A stretch of DNA of 51,381 nt from BS750m-G69 sp964441235 (GTDB lineage: Bacteria; Fidelibacterota; UBA2242): NCBI GenBank assembly GCA_964441235.1, contig CAYTUQ010000024.1, positions 1-51,381 of the forward strand, read 5' to 3'. How positions within the stretch are numbered: the stretch's first letter is position 1; each line of letters begins with the position of its first letter. Made by a program: the position numbers and the translations under genes. The notes under the pieces are model-generated. The model worked only from the letters and a program-made list of their open reading frames with translations. It had not been told where the DNA came from and did no database searches. Below, piece after piece: positions 17,628-26,683 of the stretch.

Positions 17628-20600
17628 ATGGATAAACAACAAGCGCAAAACATAATCAAAGAAACTTTTGAAAATCCTTTTGATAGGGAAAGGTTCACCG
17701 GATTTGTCAAAAATCTTCTTAACTCAATTGATGAAAACAAAGCGTTTCATGCACGTGGTGATGTTAAGGAAATGTTCAGGCACATAATTAAGACTTACGA
17801 ACGAATTGGGACCTACATAGATCCCAATGGGAAAAAAATAGACATAATCATTACCTATCTTCAAAAAGGATATTCACTTGATCATGCGCGGGTAACTCAA
17901 AGAAATTTTGCCGGCAGGTATTTGGCGGACCGGGGTGAGAAAGATGCAGGACTGTTTGCCTTTGTATCGCCTGATGAAAATGACTGGCGATTTTCACTTG
18001 TCACCATGGATTATGAAATTGTCCAGACAAAATCTGGAAACTGGAAAGGTCAGGAGAAATTTTCGCAGGCAAGACGCTGGTCATTTCTGGTCGGTAAAAA
18101 CGAATCAAGTCACACCGCCCAGAGCCGTCTTGTTCCAATTTTAACCGATGATAAACACGATCCAACACTTGCCCGGCTGGAAGAAGCTTTTAATATTGAA
18201 AAAGTTACCAAAGAGTTCTTTGAAAAATACCGCGATCTATTCTTACGTACCAAAGAAGAACTGGATAAAGTAGTAGAAAATGATTCAAAAGTTAGATACG
18301 ATTTTGAACAAAAAGGTGTTGACACCGTTAATTTTGCCAAAAAACTCCTAGGACAGATCGTCTTTCTCTACTTCCTCCAGAAAAAGGGCTGGTTTGGCGT
18401 TGAGCGCGACGCCAAATGGGGCACGGGCACTAAACAGTTTTTACGCGAACTCTTTTCCCGAAGGGATGAATTCCCAAAGGGCGGCTACGGCAAACAAACC
18501 AATTTTTTTAATGATATTTTAGAGCCGCTTTTTTATGAGGCGCTCCGCCGTCCACGTGATGATGATTACTACAGCCATTTTAACTGCAAAATCCCGTTTC
18601 TCAATGGCGGACTCTTTGACCCCATAAATAATTACGACTGGGTACATACCGACATTCTTTTGCCCAATGAACTATTTTCCAACCGAACCAAAACCAAAGA
18701 AGGGGATATTGGCGATGGCATCCTCGACATTTTTGACCGCTACAATTTCACCGTCAAAGAAGACGAGCCACTGGAAAAAGAGGTCGCCGTTGACCCGGAG
18801 ATGCTCGGTAAAGTATTTGAAAACCTGTTGGAAGTCAAAGACCGCAAATCCAAAGGCACTTACTACACACCCCGCGAAATTGTTCACTATATGTGCCAGC
18901 AAAGTCTAATAAACTATCTTTATACAGAATTAAATAAAAGCGAAACTTCGTATCAAAAGATTGGCGATATTCAAACAGACGTTTTTGGCAACAAAGTCAA
19001 AACCGGTCAGTTTGATTTGATTGCCGAACACAAATCAAGTCCGCAGATATCAAAAGAAGACCTCGAAACCCTGGTCAAATACGGCGAGCAGGTGGGCGAA
19101 AACGAAGCCACCGTAAAAGCCAAAGGAAGAGAAACCGACACTTATTCCTATAAACTACCCGAAAGCATTCGTAAAAATGCCAAACTAATTGACGACAAAC
19201 TGGCAAGTATCAAAGTCTGCGATCCGGCTATCGGCAGCGGCGCCTTTCCCGTGGGCATGATGCACGAAATTGTGAAAACCAGAAATGTGCTGACGACTTT
19301 TCTTAACCCCCCTTCCATTCCCCCCTTATCAAGGGGGGACACAGGGGGGTTAAGAACCATTTACCATTTCAAACGCCGGTGCATTGAAAACTCACTCTAC
19401 GGCGTGGATATTGACCCTGGCGCGGTGGAGATTGCCAAACTGCGTCTGTGGCTGTCGCTGGTGGTGGATGAAGAGGATATCAAACAGATCAAACCACTAC
19501 CTAACCTGGACTATAAAATTGTCTGCGGCAATTCTCTTTTAGGTGTGGGAAAAAACCTGTTCAATAACCAATTATTTGCCGAACTGGAACGCCTGAAACC
19601 GCTCTACTTCGACGAAACTAATCCCACAAAAAAGCAGGAATACAAACAGCAAATTGATGAACTCATTAGCCGGATAACCGACGGGCATAAGGAATTCGAT
19701 TTCGAGGTCTATTTTTCGGAGGTGTTTCATGAAAAGCAGGGGTTTGATGTGGTGATTGCCAATCCGCCGTATGTCAGACAGGAGAAAATAAGAGACCAAA
19801 AACCTCTATTACAAAAACAAGGATATGAAGTCTATAATTCAACATCAGACCTATATACTTACTTTTACGAAAGAAGTCATCAAATTCTTAAACCAAACGG
19901 TTTTTCCTGTTTTATATCCAGCAATAAATGGATGAGGGGAAAATACGGTGAAAATTTACGCAGGTTCTTTAAAGAAAAAACCACCTTAAAGCAGATTATT
20001 GATTTTAATGGCTATAAAGTTTTTGACGCTACTGTGGATACTGATATACTACTTTTCCAGAAAACCTTTCCTGTGCGAGACACGCAGACAGTAAAACCAT
20101 CCCTGTCTGCCGAACAGGCAGGAGGAAATATCGTCCATATTCTAAATATTAAACCGGATTTTACTCCATCAACAGATATTACTACCTATTTCAATTCCCA
20201 TAAACTAAAAATAAAACAATCAGAGCTTGATAGTAATTGTTTTACTTTTGCAGACGAAACAACAATGAATCTTAAAAAGAAGTTAGAAGAAAAAGGGATA
20301 CCATTAAAAAACTGGGATGTAAAAATTTGCTTTGGAATAAAAACAGGTTTTAGTGAAGCATTTATCATTACTACTGAAAAACGAGATGAAATTTTGGCAA
20401 ATTGTAAAACAGAAGAAGAAAGAAAGATGACCGAGCAAATAATAAAGCCTATTTTAAGAGGTAGAGATATCTATCGTTACGGTTATAAATGGGCTGGATT
20501 GTGGTTAATAAATTCTCATAATGGTTTAAGAAGCATAGGAATTGAAAGAATTAATGTTGAAAAAGATTATCCTGTTATTTATAAACATTTACAACAATAT

Positions 20601-21119
20601 CAGGAAAATTTAGAAACAAGACAAGATAAAGGAGATCATTGGACCAACCTAAGAAATTGTGCTTATTTAGATGAATTTGAAAAAGAAAAAATATCATATC
20701 AGGAAATTTCATATAAAAGTTCATTCTCTTGGGATAATAATAAAATGTTTGTTAATCAATCGTGTTATATCATTTCTAATACTAACAAATACGTTCTATC
20801 TTTGTTAAATTCAAAATTAATAAATGATTATTTTAGGTTAATATCTCAAACATTAGGAACTGGTGCATTTAGATGGATAAAACAATATGTTGAACAAATA
20901 CCCATTCCTAAAATTTCTTTAACTAAACAAGAACCCTTTATAGAATTGGTTGACTGTATCCTTGCCATCACAAAAGACAGCGATTATTTAGATAACCCAT
21001 TAAAGCAAGCTAAAGTCAAAGAATACGAACAGCAGATTGATGAGATGGTTTACATACTCTACGAACTCAGCCCTGAAGAGATTAAAATTGTGGAAGGCGA
21101 AAATGAAAACGCTGATTGA
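17628..21119 (+). CDS. Eco57I-like N6-adenine DNA methyltransferase (restriction-modification)
   Basis: A 1163-aa protein. YYTPREIVHYM (near residue 411), motif I VCDPAIGSGAFPVGMM (near 529) and catalytic motif IV NPPY (near 711) define the gamma-type N6-adenine methylase core of Eco57I/type IIG enzymes. The C-terminal 350 residues should form the target-recognition domain and end in a helical tail (MVYILYELSPEEIKIVEG). The N-terminal 350 residues are not recognised; a nuclease there is possible but no clear motif is seen. It likely modifies host DNA while the helicase-nuclease upstream restricts. An in-frame palindromic repeat (19302-19354) sits between motifs I and IV and another at 20101-20122. 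The PIN gene overlaps its 3' end. Confidence 0.88.
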   Translation: MDKQQAQNIIKETFENPFDRERFTGFVKNLLNSIDENKAFHARGDVKEMFRHIIKTYERIGTYIDPNGKKIDIIITYLQKGYSLDHARVTQRNFAGRYLADRGEKDAGLFAFVSPDENDWRFSLVTMDYEIVQTKSGNWKGQEKFSQARRWSFLVGKNESSHTAQSRLVPILTDDKHDPTLARLEEAFNIEKVTKEFFEKYRDLFLRTKEELDKVVENDSKVRYDFEQKGVDTVNFAKKLLGQIVFLYFLQKKGWFGVERDAKWGTGTKQFLRELFSRRDEFPKGGYGKQTNFFNDILEPLFYEALRRPRDDDYYSHFNCKIPFLNGGLFDPINNYDWVHTDILLPNELFSNRTKTKEGDIGDGILDIFDRYNFTVKEDEPLEKEVAVDPEMLGKVFENLLEVKDRKSKGTYYTPREIVHYMCQQSLINYLYTELNKSETSYQKIGDIQTDVFGNKVKTGQFDLIAEHKSSPQISKEDLETLVKYGEQVGENEATVKAKGRETDTYSYKLPESIRKNAKLIDDKLASIKVCDPAIGSGAFPVGMMHEIVKTRNVLTTFLNPPSIPPLSRGDTGGLRTIYHFKRRCIENSLYGVDIDPGAVEIAKLRLWLSLVVDEEDIKQIKPLPNLDYKIVCGNSLLGVGKNLFNNQLFAELERLKPLYFDETNPTKKQEYKQQIDELISRITDGHKEFDFEVYFSEVFHEKQGFDVVIANPPYVRQEKIRDQKPLLQKQGYEVYNSTSDLYTYFYERSHQILKPNGFSCFISSNKWMRGKYGENLRRFFKEKTTLKQIIDFNGYKVFDATVDTDILLFQKTFPVRDTQTVKPSLSAEQAGGNIVHILNIKPDFTPSTDITTYFNSHKLKIKQSELDSNCFTFADETTMNLKKKLEEKGIPLKNWDVKICFGIKTGFSEAFIITTEKRDEILANCKTEEERKMTEQIIKPILRGRDIYRYGYKWAGLWLINSHNGLRSIGIERINVEKDYPVIYKHLQQYQENLETRQDKGDHWTNLRNCAYLDEFEKEKISYQEISYKSSFSWDNNKMFVNQSCYIISNTNKYVLSLLNSKLINDYFRLISQTLGTGAFRWIKQYVEQIPIPKISLTKQEPFIELVDCILAITKDSDYLDNPLKQAKVKEYEQQIDEMVYILYELSPEEIKIVEGENENAD

Positions 21120-21732
21120 GCAGATAACAGCACAGGACAGTTTTATGCAGTTCAACTCAATCCCCGGAAGGATATTTCTTGACACAAACGTTCTGCAATA
21201 CCTTCAGGATTTTGGCGAATATATTTTTGACAATTATCGCGAAAACGAAAAATACTTTATTAGTCCAAAAGGAAAAAATATCAGTAAGGACGATCCTCTT
21301 TATTCGCAAATTATTGCCTTGCATGATATTTTCGTCAACATAGATCGGACAAATTTAGAATTTGCGTTATCCCAATCGGTCTTTGACGAAGTAATTAAAA
21401 AAGATGATGGGTATTTTATTCAGTGGTTTTATGATGTTTGGGATCACTGGCAAGCTGTGCTGGGAAGTTATGAAGATAATCCTATTTCCGATACTGCTTT
21501 TATTAAATATAAAAAATCCCAAATTGATAAATCGCTCATAGGAAGGCCTTCAGAAAAAGATCTAAAAATAGTTTTAGATGCAATTCGTTTTGATTGTGAT
21601 GCTTTACTTACTGTTGATAAATTTGCAAAGGGTAATTTCCAAAATTTTGTTTATCAGAAATATGGACTTATGATTGTAAAGCCAACTGATTTATTTGAGA
21701 TACTGAAACCATTTCAAGCTTTATGGGCATAA
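21103..21732 (+). CDS. PIN-domain nuclease-like protein
   Basis: A 209-aa protein with a VapC-like PIN arrangement: the first Asp in GRIFLDTNVLQYL, a Glu in LSQSVFDEVIKK, and C-terminal acids in DLKIVLDAIRFDCDALLTVD. PIN proteins are Mg2+-dependent RNases, often toxins. I start at 21103 because the ATG has GGAAGG about eight bases upstream and the gene then overlaps the methyltransferase stop by 17 bp; the longer frame to 21037 lies inside the methyltransferase. No antitoxin gene is seen next to it, so a role as a defence effector is inference. Confidence 0.75.
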   Translation: MKTLIEQITAQDSFMQFNSIPGRIFLDTNVLQYLQDFGEYIFDNYRENEKYFISPKGKNISKDDPLYSQIIALHDIFVNIDRTNLEFALSQSVFDEVIKKDDGYFIQWFYDVWDHWQAVLGSYEDNPISDTAFIKYKKSQIDKSLIGRPSEKDLKIVLDAIRFDCDALLTVDKFAKGNFQNFVYQKYGLMIVKPTDLFEILKPFQALWA

Positions 21733-21751
21733 AAAATATAAAACAGTATAA

Positions 21752-21934
21752 GAATATTTTTATCTACTCGTTAACCGCATCCTTGCTATCACCAAAGACG
21801 AGTACTATCTACAAAACCCCCAAAAGCAAGCGCGTGTAAAGACGCTGGAGCGGGAAATTGACCGGATGGTGTACGAACTTTACGGTCTCACGGAAGAAGA
21901 AATCGCTATAGTGGAACGGAGTGTAGAAAAATGA
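21752..21934 (+). pseudogene. Duplicated 3' end of an Eco57I-like methyltransferase
   Basis: An open frame of about 60 codons reads VNRILAITKDEYYLQNPQKQ, REIDRMVYELYGLTEEE and IAIVER. It aligns residue by residue with the tail of the full methyltransferase (VDCILAITKDSDYLDNPLKQ, QQIDEMVYILYELSPEE, IKIVEG). No methylase body precedes it. Its TGA overlaps the ATG of the next gene (ATGA at 21931-21934). Confidence 0.85.
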
Positions 21935-23778
21935 CTGAACTACTCAAAGCAATCCAAGACCATAACATCCTCTTATTATGGGGAGCAACTTTCTCTCTGC
22001 TCGCAGCTTTTTTAGGATTTTGTCCAAAATACAGGCATAAACGATATCGAAACCATATTTTGCTTTCAGTATTTCTATTATGTATAATTTTAACGTTCTA
22101 TTTCCTGGATTTCTTCTCGATATGGACAGGCTCTCTTCTCCTTGTTCTATTGGTAATTTATGTTCTTGTCGCATATTATACTGCAACAAAACCGGTCTTT
22201 CCTGAAACCTCAACAATTTCTCATCTAACAAATCTCGTCAGAGAAGGGAAATATACAGAAATTGAAAAACGATTCCCCAAAAGACCTTTTTATATTCGAA
22301 GCATACCGGGTAAAATAAAATGGAATTTACTTTGTGCCAGAAAGCTCATGGCGCAAGAGCAACCGAGATTAAGGGACGCCTACGAAATATATTCTGACCT
22401 TTTTAACCTTCCTCTGTTTAAAGAGGAAAAAAATAATATTAGATTGAACCAGGTTCTTGCCCTCCTACTGCTCGGAGATACAAATAAAGCAAAATCTATT
22501 TTTGAGCGGATAAAGAATAAAATTGACCAAGATAAATACTATGAAGTCCTTTATTTGCATTCTTTGTTTGATGAAAGAGCAGGTGAATTTGAAAAAGCGA
22601 GGCAAAACTTATTGGCAGCCGTTAGCGAACACGACAATGTCAAAGATATACAATTAGCAAAGATTTATAATAATCTTGGACGCATTGAGAAAATACGCGA
22701 GAACATCACTAATGTTTTTCACTATTACCGCAAATCAGCAGAACTTGCCCTCCATTTCAAAGAAAAATATCTAATCCATATTGCTTATCCAAACCTCATA
22801 GACACTTATCTACTTAACGGTGATATTAAAAATGCCGCTTCATTTTTGGACGAATATTCCAATCTTATCGACAAAGATAATATTGATGACCTGCTCAGGT
22901 TCAACAACTATAAGCTTGAATATGGAAGACAGACAAAAAATATAATACTTCTTTTAGATACATTGACACAGGGAAGAATTGAAATTTTGCCAAGGATTTC
23001 TACCCAAAAACAGCTTGTGTTTGAAATTAGCGAGCTCAGGATTAGGTGGAATAGTGGATACGGATGGGATGAAAAACTATTTTGGGTGAGACGTTCTCTT
23101 CCGAAGTATCTCAAATTAGAATTTCCTACACGTTACCTTGTACTTAAAGAAGTTTTTAACATCTTGCGTGATCTTGCGAAAACAAAAAATTTAGGAGCAT
23201 TTACAGAACTATTTTCACAACTGCGGGATTCCATGAGGAGTTCTAAAAAAGATATAGACTGGTATGTTCTTGAATTGCCGGATTATTGCGTTTATGAACG
23301 TTTCTTTTGGGAAAAAGAAAAGGCATTTTTGCGTGGGATTCAGAAAATAGATGAGCCAACAATATATTCGATAGGCTTTTATGAAGATATGTTTGAACAT
23401 TTGCGCAATATTAAGGAAATACAACTTCACCATGGGAATCCATTTCTATCCATTGAAGCAGATTTGAACATTGCCGATGAATGTATGTGGGTAGCTCAAG
23501 GAATCCGGGACATAGCCGTCATAGATTATTTAAGAAAGAATATGCAGAAGCATCTGGACAATGCCTGTAGAGATTTAGAAAAATTCCAACGATACCCGCC
23601 CTCAAACGAATATATTGTCCGGATAGCCAGATATGCCCTTTTTCTGGGTGACAAAGAACGAGCTAGGAAATATTTAGATGATTTTGTTAGATCAAAAATT
23701 AGCATTTATCATTATGCCGCCTGGATACAGAAGTATTATAAGGAATTGGAAAACGAATTTCAAAGACAGAGTACTTAA
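21931..23778 (+). CDS. Membrane-anchored TPR/helical-repeat protein
   Basis: A 615-aa protein with two or three hydrophobic segments in residues 12-82, then a long helical-repeat region (about 90-610) in which TPR-like pairs can be seen (GDTNKAKSIFERI, AGEFEKARQNLLAAV, ARKYLDDF). It has no enzymatic motif I can name. The start forms an ATGA overlap with the methyltransferase tail fragment. It may be a sensor or scaffold in the defence island; that is inference from position only. Confidence 0.6.
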   Translation: MTELLKAIQDHNILLLWGATFSLLAAFLGFCPKYRHKRYRNHILLSVFLLCIILTFYFLDFFSIWTGSLLLVLLVIYVLVAYYTATKPVFPETSTISHLTNLVREGKYTEIEKRFPKRPFYIRSIPGKIKWNLLCARKLMAQEQPRLRDAYEIYSDLFNLPLFKEEKNNIRLNQVLALLLLGDTNKAKSIFERIKNKIDQDKYYEVLYLHSLFDERAGEFEKARQNLLAAVSEHDNVKDIQLAKIYNNLGRIEKIRENITNVFHYYRKSAELALHFKEKYLIHIAYPNLIDTYLLNGDIKNAASFLDEYSNLIDKDNIDDLLRFNNYKLEYGRQTKNIILLLDTLTQGRIEILPRISTQKQLVFEISELRIRWNSGYGWDEKLFWVRRSLPKYLKLEFPTRYLVLKEVFNILRDLAKTKNLGAFTELFSQLRDSMRSSKKDIDWYVLELPDYCVYERFFWEKEKAFLRGIQKIDEPTIYSIGFYEDMFEHLRNIKEIQLHHGNPFLSIEADLNIADECMWVAQGIRDIAVIDYLRKNMQKHLDNACRDLEKFQRYPPSNEYIVRIARYALFLGDKERARKYLDDFVRSKISIYHYAAWIQKYYKELENEFQRQST

Positions 23779-23792
23779 TTAAAAAAATCTGT

Positions 23793-23948
23793 ATGAGATA
23801 TTATAGGGTTCATATAACAAAACAAACCGAAGGAGAAATCTATTGTTATATATTTATCAAACAGCAATTGCTCAGTGACCGGATGTTTTATAAACTTTAC
23901 GGTCTGACCAAGGAAGAGATCCGAATCGTAGAAGAAGAAACAAAATAA
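23793..23948 (+). pseudogene. Second duplicated methyltransferase 3' end
   Basis: A 51-codon frame whose last 25 residues (DRMFYKLYGLTKEEIRIVEE) match the tail of the methyltransferase and the fragment at 21752-21934. The first half is unrelated. It lies just after the TPR gene, as the first extra tail lies just after the PIN gene. Confidence 0.75.
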
Positions 23949-24036
23949 ATCATGGGAATATCAGTTCATTATCTCGAAGAGATGTCTTCGAAACAAAGGC
24001 AGAATAAATGATCCTGTCCCCGAAGGGAATCTTCGA

Positions 24037-24614
24037 TTAAATATTGACAGTCTCATAGATGAGATCAGCGATATTTGTAGTGATATGAAGTGGGAATATA
24101 CAATAATCGAAAAAGAAGAAAATGATATTGATCATCCTCCCCGCCTGCTTGTCGGGCAGGCAGTAAAAGGAATCGTTTTTACTATTCATGAAGAGTGTGA
24201 AATGGTTGGCTTTATCTTCGATAAAAAAGGTTATCTTCGCTCTCCGATCCCAAAGGGAATCTTCGATTAAGCATCCCATTTTATGAAGAAAACGATGGTA
24301 ATCAATTAGTCGTAAGTGTAAAAACCCAATACTCATCTCCGGATATTCATATTGTATTAATTAAACTGCTCAGATACATTAAGTCCAAATATATAGAAAA
24401 TTTAGAGGTAACAGATGAAGCTGAATATTGGGAAACTTCAAATAAAGCGCGCCTTAAATATTTATTTGATTTCCTGAATGAAAAATTGAATGTGATTGGC
24501 GATATATTAGAAGAGAATGAAAATAATTTTTCTAAATCTGATAGTCCGGAACAAATTGCAGACAAAGTTGAGAAATTGTTGTCAAAATACATGTTCAAGA
24601 ATAAAAAAGGCTAA
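24037..24614 (+). pseudogene. Hypothetical gene broken by a small repeat
   Basis: Two frames join into one protein of about 190 residues. The first (LNIDSLIDEISDIC to DKKGYLRS) ends at a stop at 24268. The second continues from about 24270 in another frame (SIPFYEENDGNQLVVSVKTQ to the stop at 24612). The break coincides with a short repeat ending AAGGGAATCTTCGATTAA, also present at 24023-24040, so a repeat insertion probably caused the frameshift. An in-frame palindrome lies at 24141-24163. I do not recognise the family. Confidence 0.6.
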
Positions 24615-25096
24615 CTCCATCACATGCACACTGACTTGACATAAGTGCCTCCAATATCATTTTCCGTTTATATATACCATCCGGGTATTTGTGTTAAGTT
24701 TTTCCCGGCGCTCATAAACAAGAAACCATCACTTAACTCAAGCCGGAATAAATATCATTCAATTGGTTACACCTGTGAACCGGCTTAAGTCAAATGATAT
24801 TAAGCAACTAATATTTCCCCGGCATCCCTGACAAATAATCCTTTTCTCTTCTTATAGACCGGTTTTCCCTCATCAGCACAAATTTTATCTCACTTTAATT
24901 GATGCATCAAAATAAATTTTCGGAATCGATGATGTTTCTCCTTAAAAACCTTAGATTTTTTATTAAATTTAAGCAATGAATATTTACAGCAAGAGGGCCT
25001 CATTTGAAAAAACCTGTATTATAGACAATGCATCTTCCGAAATCGGCGGTTATTTTACAGGTTGCTGCGTCTTCAAAAAAATCATGGGTATAGATC
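24615..25096. other. Intergenic region upstream of nadC
   Basis: 482 bp without a gene. It contains two interleaved inverted repeats: AAGCCGG (24740) with CCGGCTT (24780), and AATATCATT (24751) with AATGATATT (24793). They could form a pseudoknot-like RNA or be fortuitous. No known riboswitch consensus is seen. Confidence 0.4.
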
Positions 25097-26047
25097 ATGG
25101 AACAGTCGGATAGAAATCAGGTTATTCGCCGCGCTTTTGACGCCGATATTGAGTTAAATCTTAGTAATGTATCCTATCGGGATTATTTCGGCGATTTTTT
25201 CTCACGAATGATGGATGAAGATATCGGCAAAGGCGATGCGTCACTGACACCTGAACAATCTTATGAGACAACTCAAAAAGCCAGGATAATTGCAAAATCC
25301 TCCGCAGTCATCGCCGGACTCAATGAAACCATATTCTTCTTACTATCACGGAAAGAATTAACCGCCACCTCGCCTTTCAAAAACGGAGATACCATCGAAG
25401 CCGGTAATGTTCTGTTACACATTGAAGGCAAGGCGGCAGAGATCATTACCGTTGAGCGAACAATTCTTAATATTCTTCAGCGGCTGAGCGGAATTGCGAC
25501 TTTGACAAAAAAATATACCGATTTAATCGCTCATACTAATTGCTCTGTAGCAGCTACACGAAAAACATTTTGGGGACTTTTAGATAAAAGAGCCGTGCAG
25601 TGCGGCGGCGGTTTAACACATCGGCTAAGTTTATATGATGCGGCAATGCTGAAAGAGAACCACATTGCAATACTGAAGAAATCCGTAGGAAATCAGACGA
25701 TAAGAAGTTCTATACAAAAAATTTTAAAGAAGTATGACAATTTGCGATTTATTGAAGTTGAAGTCACTTCCGATGATGAATTCCGGGAAATTGTAAATAT
25801 CTTCAATTCAATCAAAACCGAAGTGCCAAAAGTAATAATGTTCGATCACTTCTCACCAGATAAAATCACTGAATTAATTGAAGAACTAAAATCACGTAAT
25901 CTTTATGATCAAATACTCCTCGAGGCATCAGGAAATATTTCTTTAAAAACAATAAAGAGCTATGCCGAAAGTGGAGTAGATATCATTTCAGTTGGAGCTC
26001 TGACGCATTCAGCGCCAAGTATGGATTATAGTTTGATTTTCGATTGA
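25097..26047 (+). CDS. nadC: Nicotinate-nucleotide pyrophosphorylase (carboxylating)
   Basis: A 316-aa enzyme that turns quinolinate and PRPP into nicotinate mononucleotide in NAD synthesis. Landmarks are DEDIGKGDASLTPE near the N-terminus, VERTILNILQRLSGIATLT, AATRKTFWGLLDKRAV, the GGGLTHRLSLYDAAMLKENH block with catalytic and quinolinate-binding basic residues, and the C-terminal ASGNIS and GVDIISVGALTHSAPSMDYSL. ModD was considered, but the GGGxxHR and ALTHS patterns fit NadC. nadA and nadB are not in the window. About 30 extra N-terminal residues precede the usual family start. Confidence 0.92.
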   Translation: MEQSDRNQVIRRAFDADIELNLSNVSYRDYFGDFFSRMMDEDIGKGDASLTPEQSYETTQKARIIAKSSAVIAGLNETIFFLLSRKELTATSPFKNGDTIEAGNVLLHIEGKAAEIITVERTILNILQRLSGIATLTKKYTDLIAHTNCSVAATRKTFWGLLDKRAVQCGGGLTHRLSLYDAAMLKENHIAILKKSVGNQTIRSSIQKILKKYDNLRFIEVEVTSDDEFREIVNIFNSIKTEVPKVIMFDHFSPDKITELIEELKSRNLYDQILLEASGNISLKTIKSYAESGVDIISVGALTHSAPSMDYSLIFD

Positions 26048-26056
26048 GGATATATT

Positions 26057-26168
26057 TTTACCCTACAACGTCATTTGCAAATCAGGCAAATGCCTGATAT
26101 AGTCTGTACTATTAACTGTAAATACTACATTCTGTATATTAAATTTTTATGTTACGTAGTAGGGTTTA
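26057..26168. repeat. MITE-like element, copy 2
   Basis: A 104-bp core (26061-26164) bounded by CCCTACAACGT and ACGTAGTAGGG, flanked by TTTA on both sides (26057-26060, 26165-26168). It has the same ends as the copy at 10736-10844 but a different interior. It holds a near-perfect 18-bp palindrome at 26081-26098. It lies between nadC and the MNT-HEPN pair. Confidence 0.72.
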
Positions 26169-26251
26169 TCTGGTGACCTTGTGCTAAGTCCACCAATAAA
26201 ATCTACAAATCAAAGATGCTACGACATTGGACCTGGCACAAGATTTTGTTA

Positions 26252-26683
26252 TTATGGAATTTCTTCATTATCAAATGGAAGGTTTATACTTTTAAGTACG
26301 TATGCCTCTATCTTCTCTGCTGCTTCAATTGCCTCCTTTGCATCATTTTCAGTAATATTTTCATATGGTACATCTCCTGGATAACGACCTTCAATAATAT
26401 ACTCGTTTAGTAAACCACATTCTTCTTTCAACTTTTCAAACTCAGGTTCATAATCAATACAAAAAACTAATAAGTCTTTTAAATCATGAATTTTTTTTAG
26501 TTCCCACCCATTCCATATTAAAAATGCTTTTAAATATTTCTCAGCACTTCCCTGACATAAAAAACATACTGTATGATAAGGCGCATAATCTTCTTTCATA
26601 CCAGAACGCGCAAATAAAAGATTCTCTTTGGCAAATTTCAACCAATCTTTTACCAGTTTTATTTCTTCCCTATTTTTTCTCAT
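26252..26683 (-). CDS. HEPN domain protein of an MNT-HEPN toxin-antitoxin pair
   Basis: A 143-aa all-helical protein of the HEPN (PF05168-like) type: VKDWLKFAKENLLFA at the N-terminus, a central CQGSAEKYLKAFLIWNGW helix, KKIHDLKDLLVFC and the C-terminal EAIEAAEKIEAYV. I start at 26683 (MRKNREEIKL) because the longer frame runs into the partner gene. It overlaps the nucleotidyltransferase gene by 14 bp, which implies translational coupling. In such pairs the HEPN protein is the RNase toxin; that role is taken from the family. Confidence 0.85.
   Translation of the reverse strand: MRKNREEIKLVKDWLKFAKENLLFARSGMKEDYAPYHTVCFLCQGSAEKYLKAFLIWNGWELKKIHDLKDLLVFCIDYEPEFEKLKEECGLLNEYIIEGRYPGDVPYENITENDAKEAIEAAEKIEAYVLKSINLPFDNEEIP

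Noticed and set aside
21037..21102. Longer start for the PIN gene.
   Set aside because: Those codons lie inside the methyltransferase tail; ATG 21103 has a good ribosome binding site.
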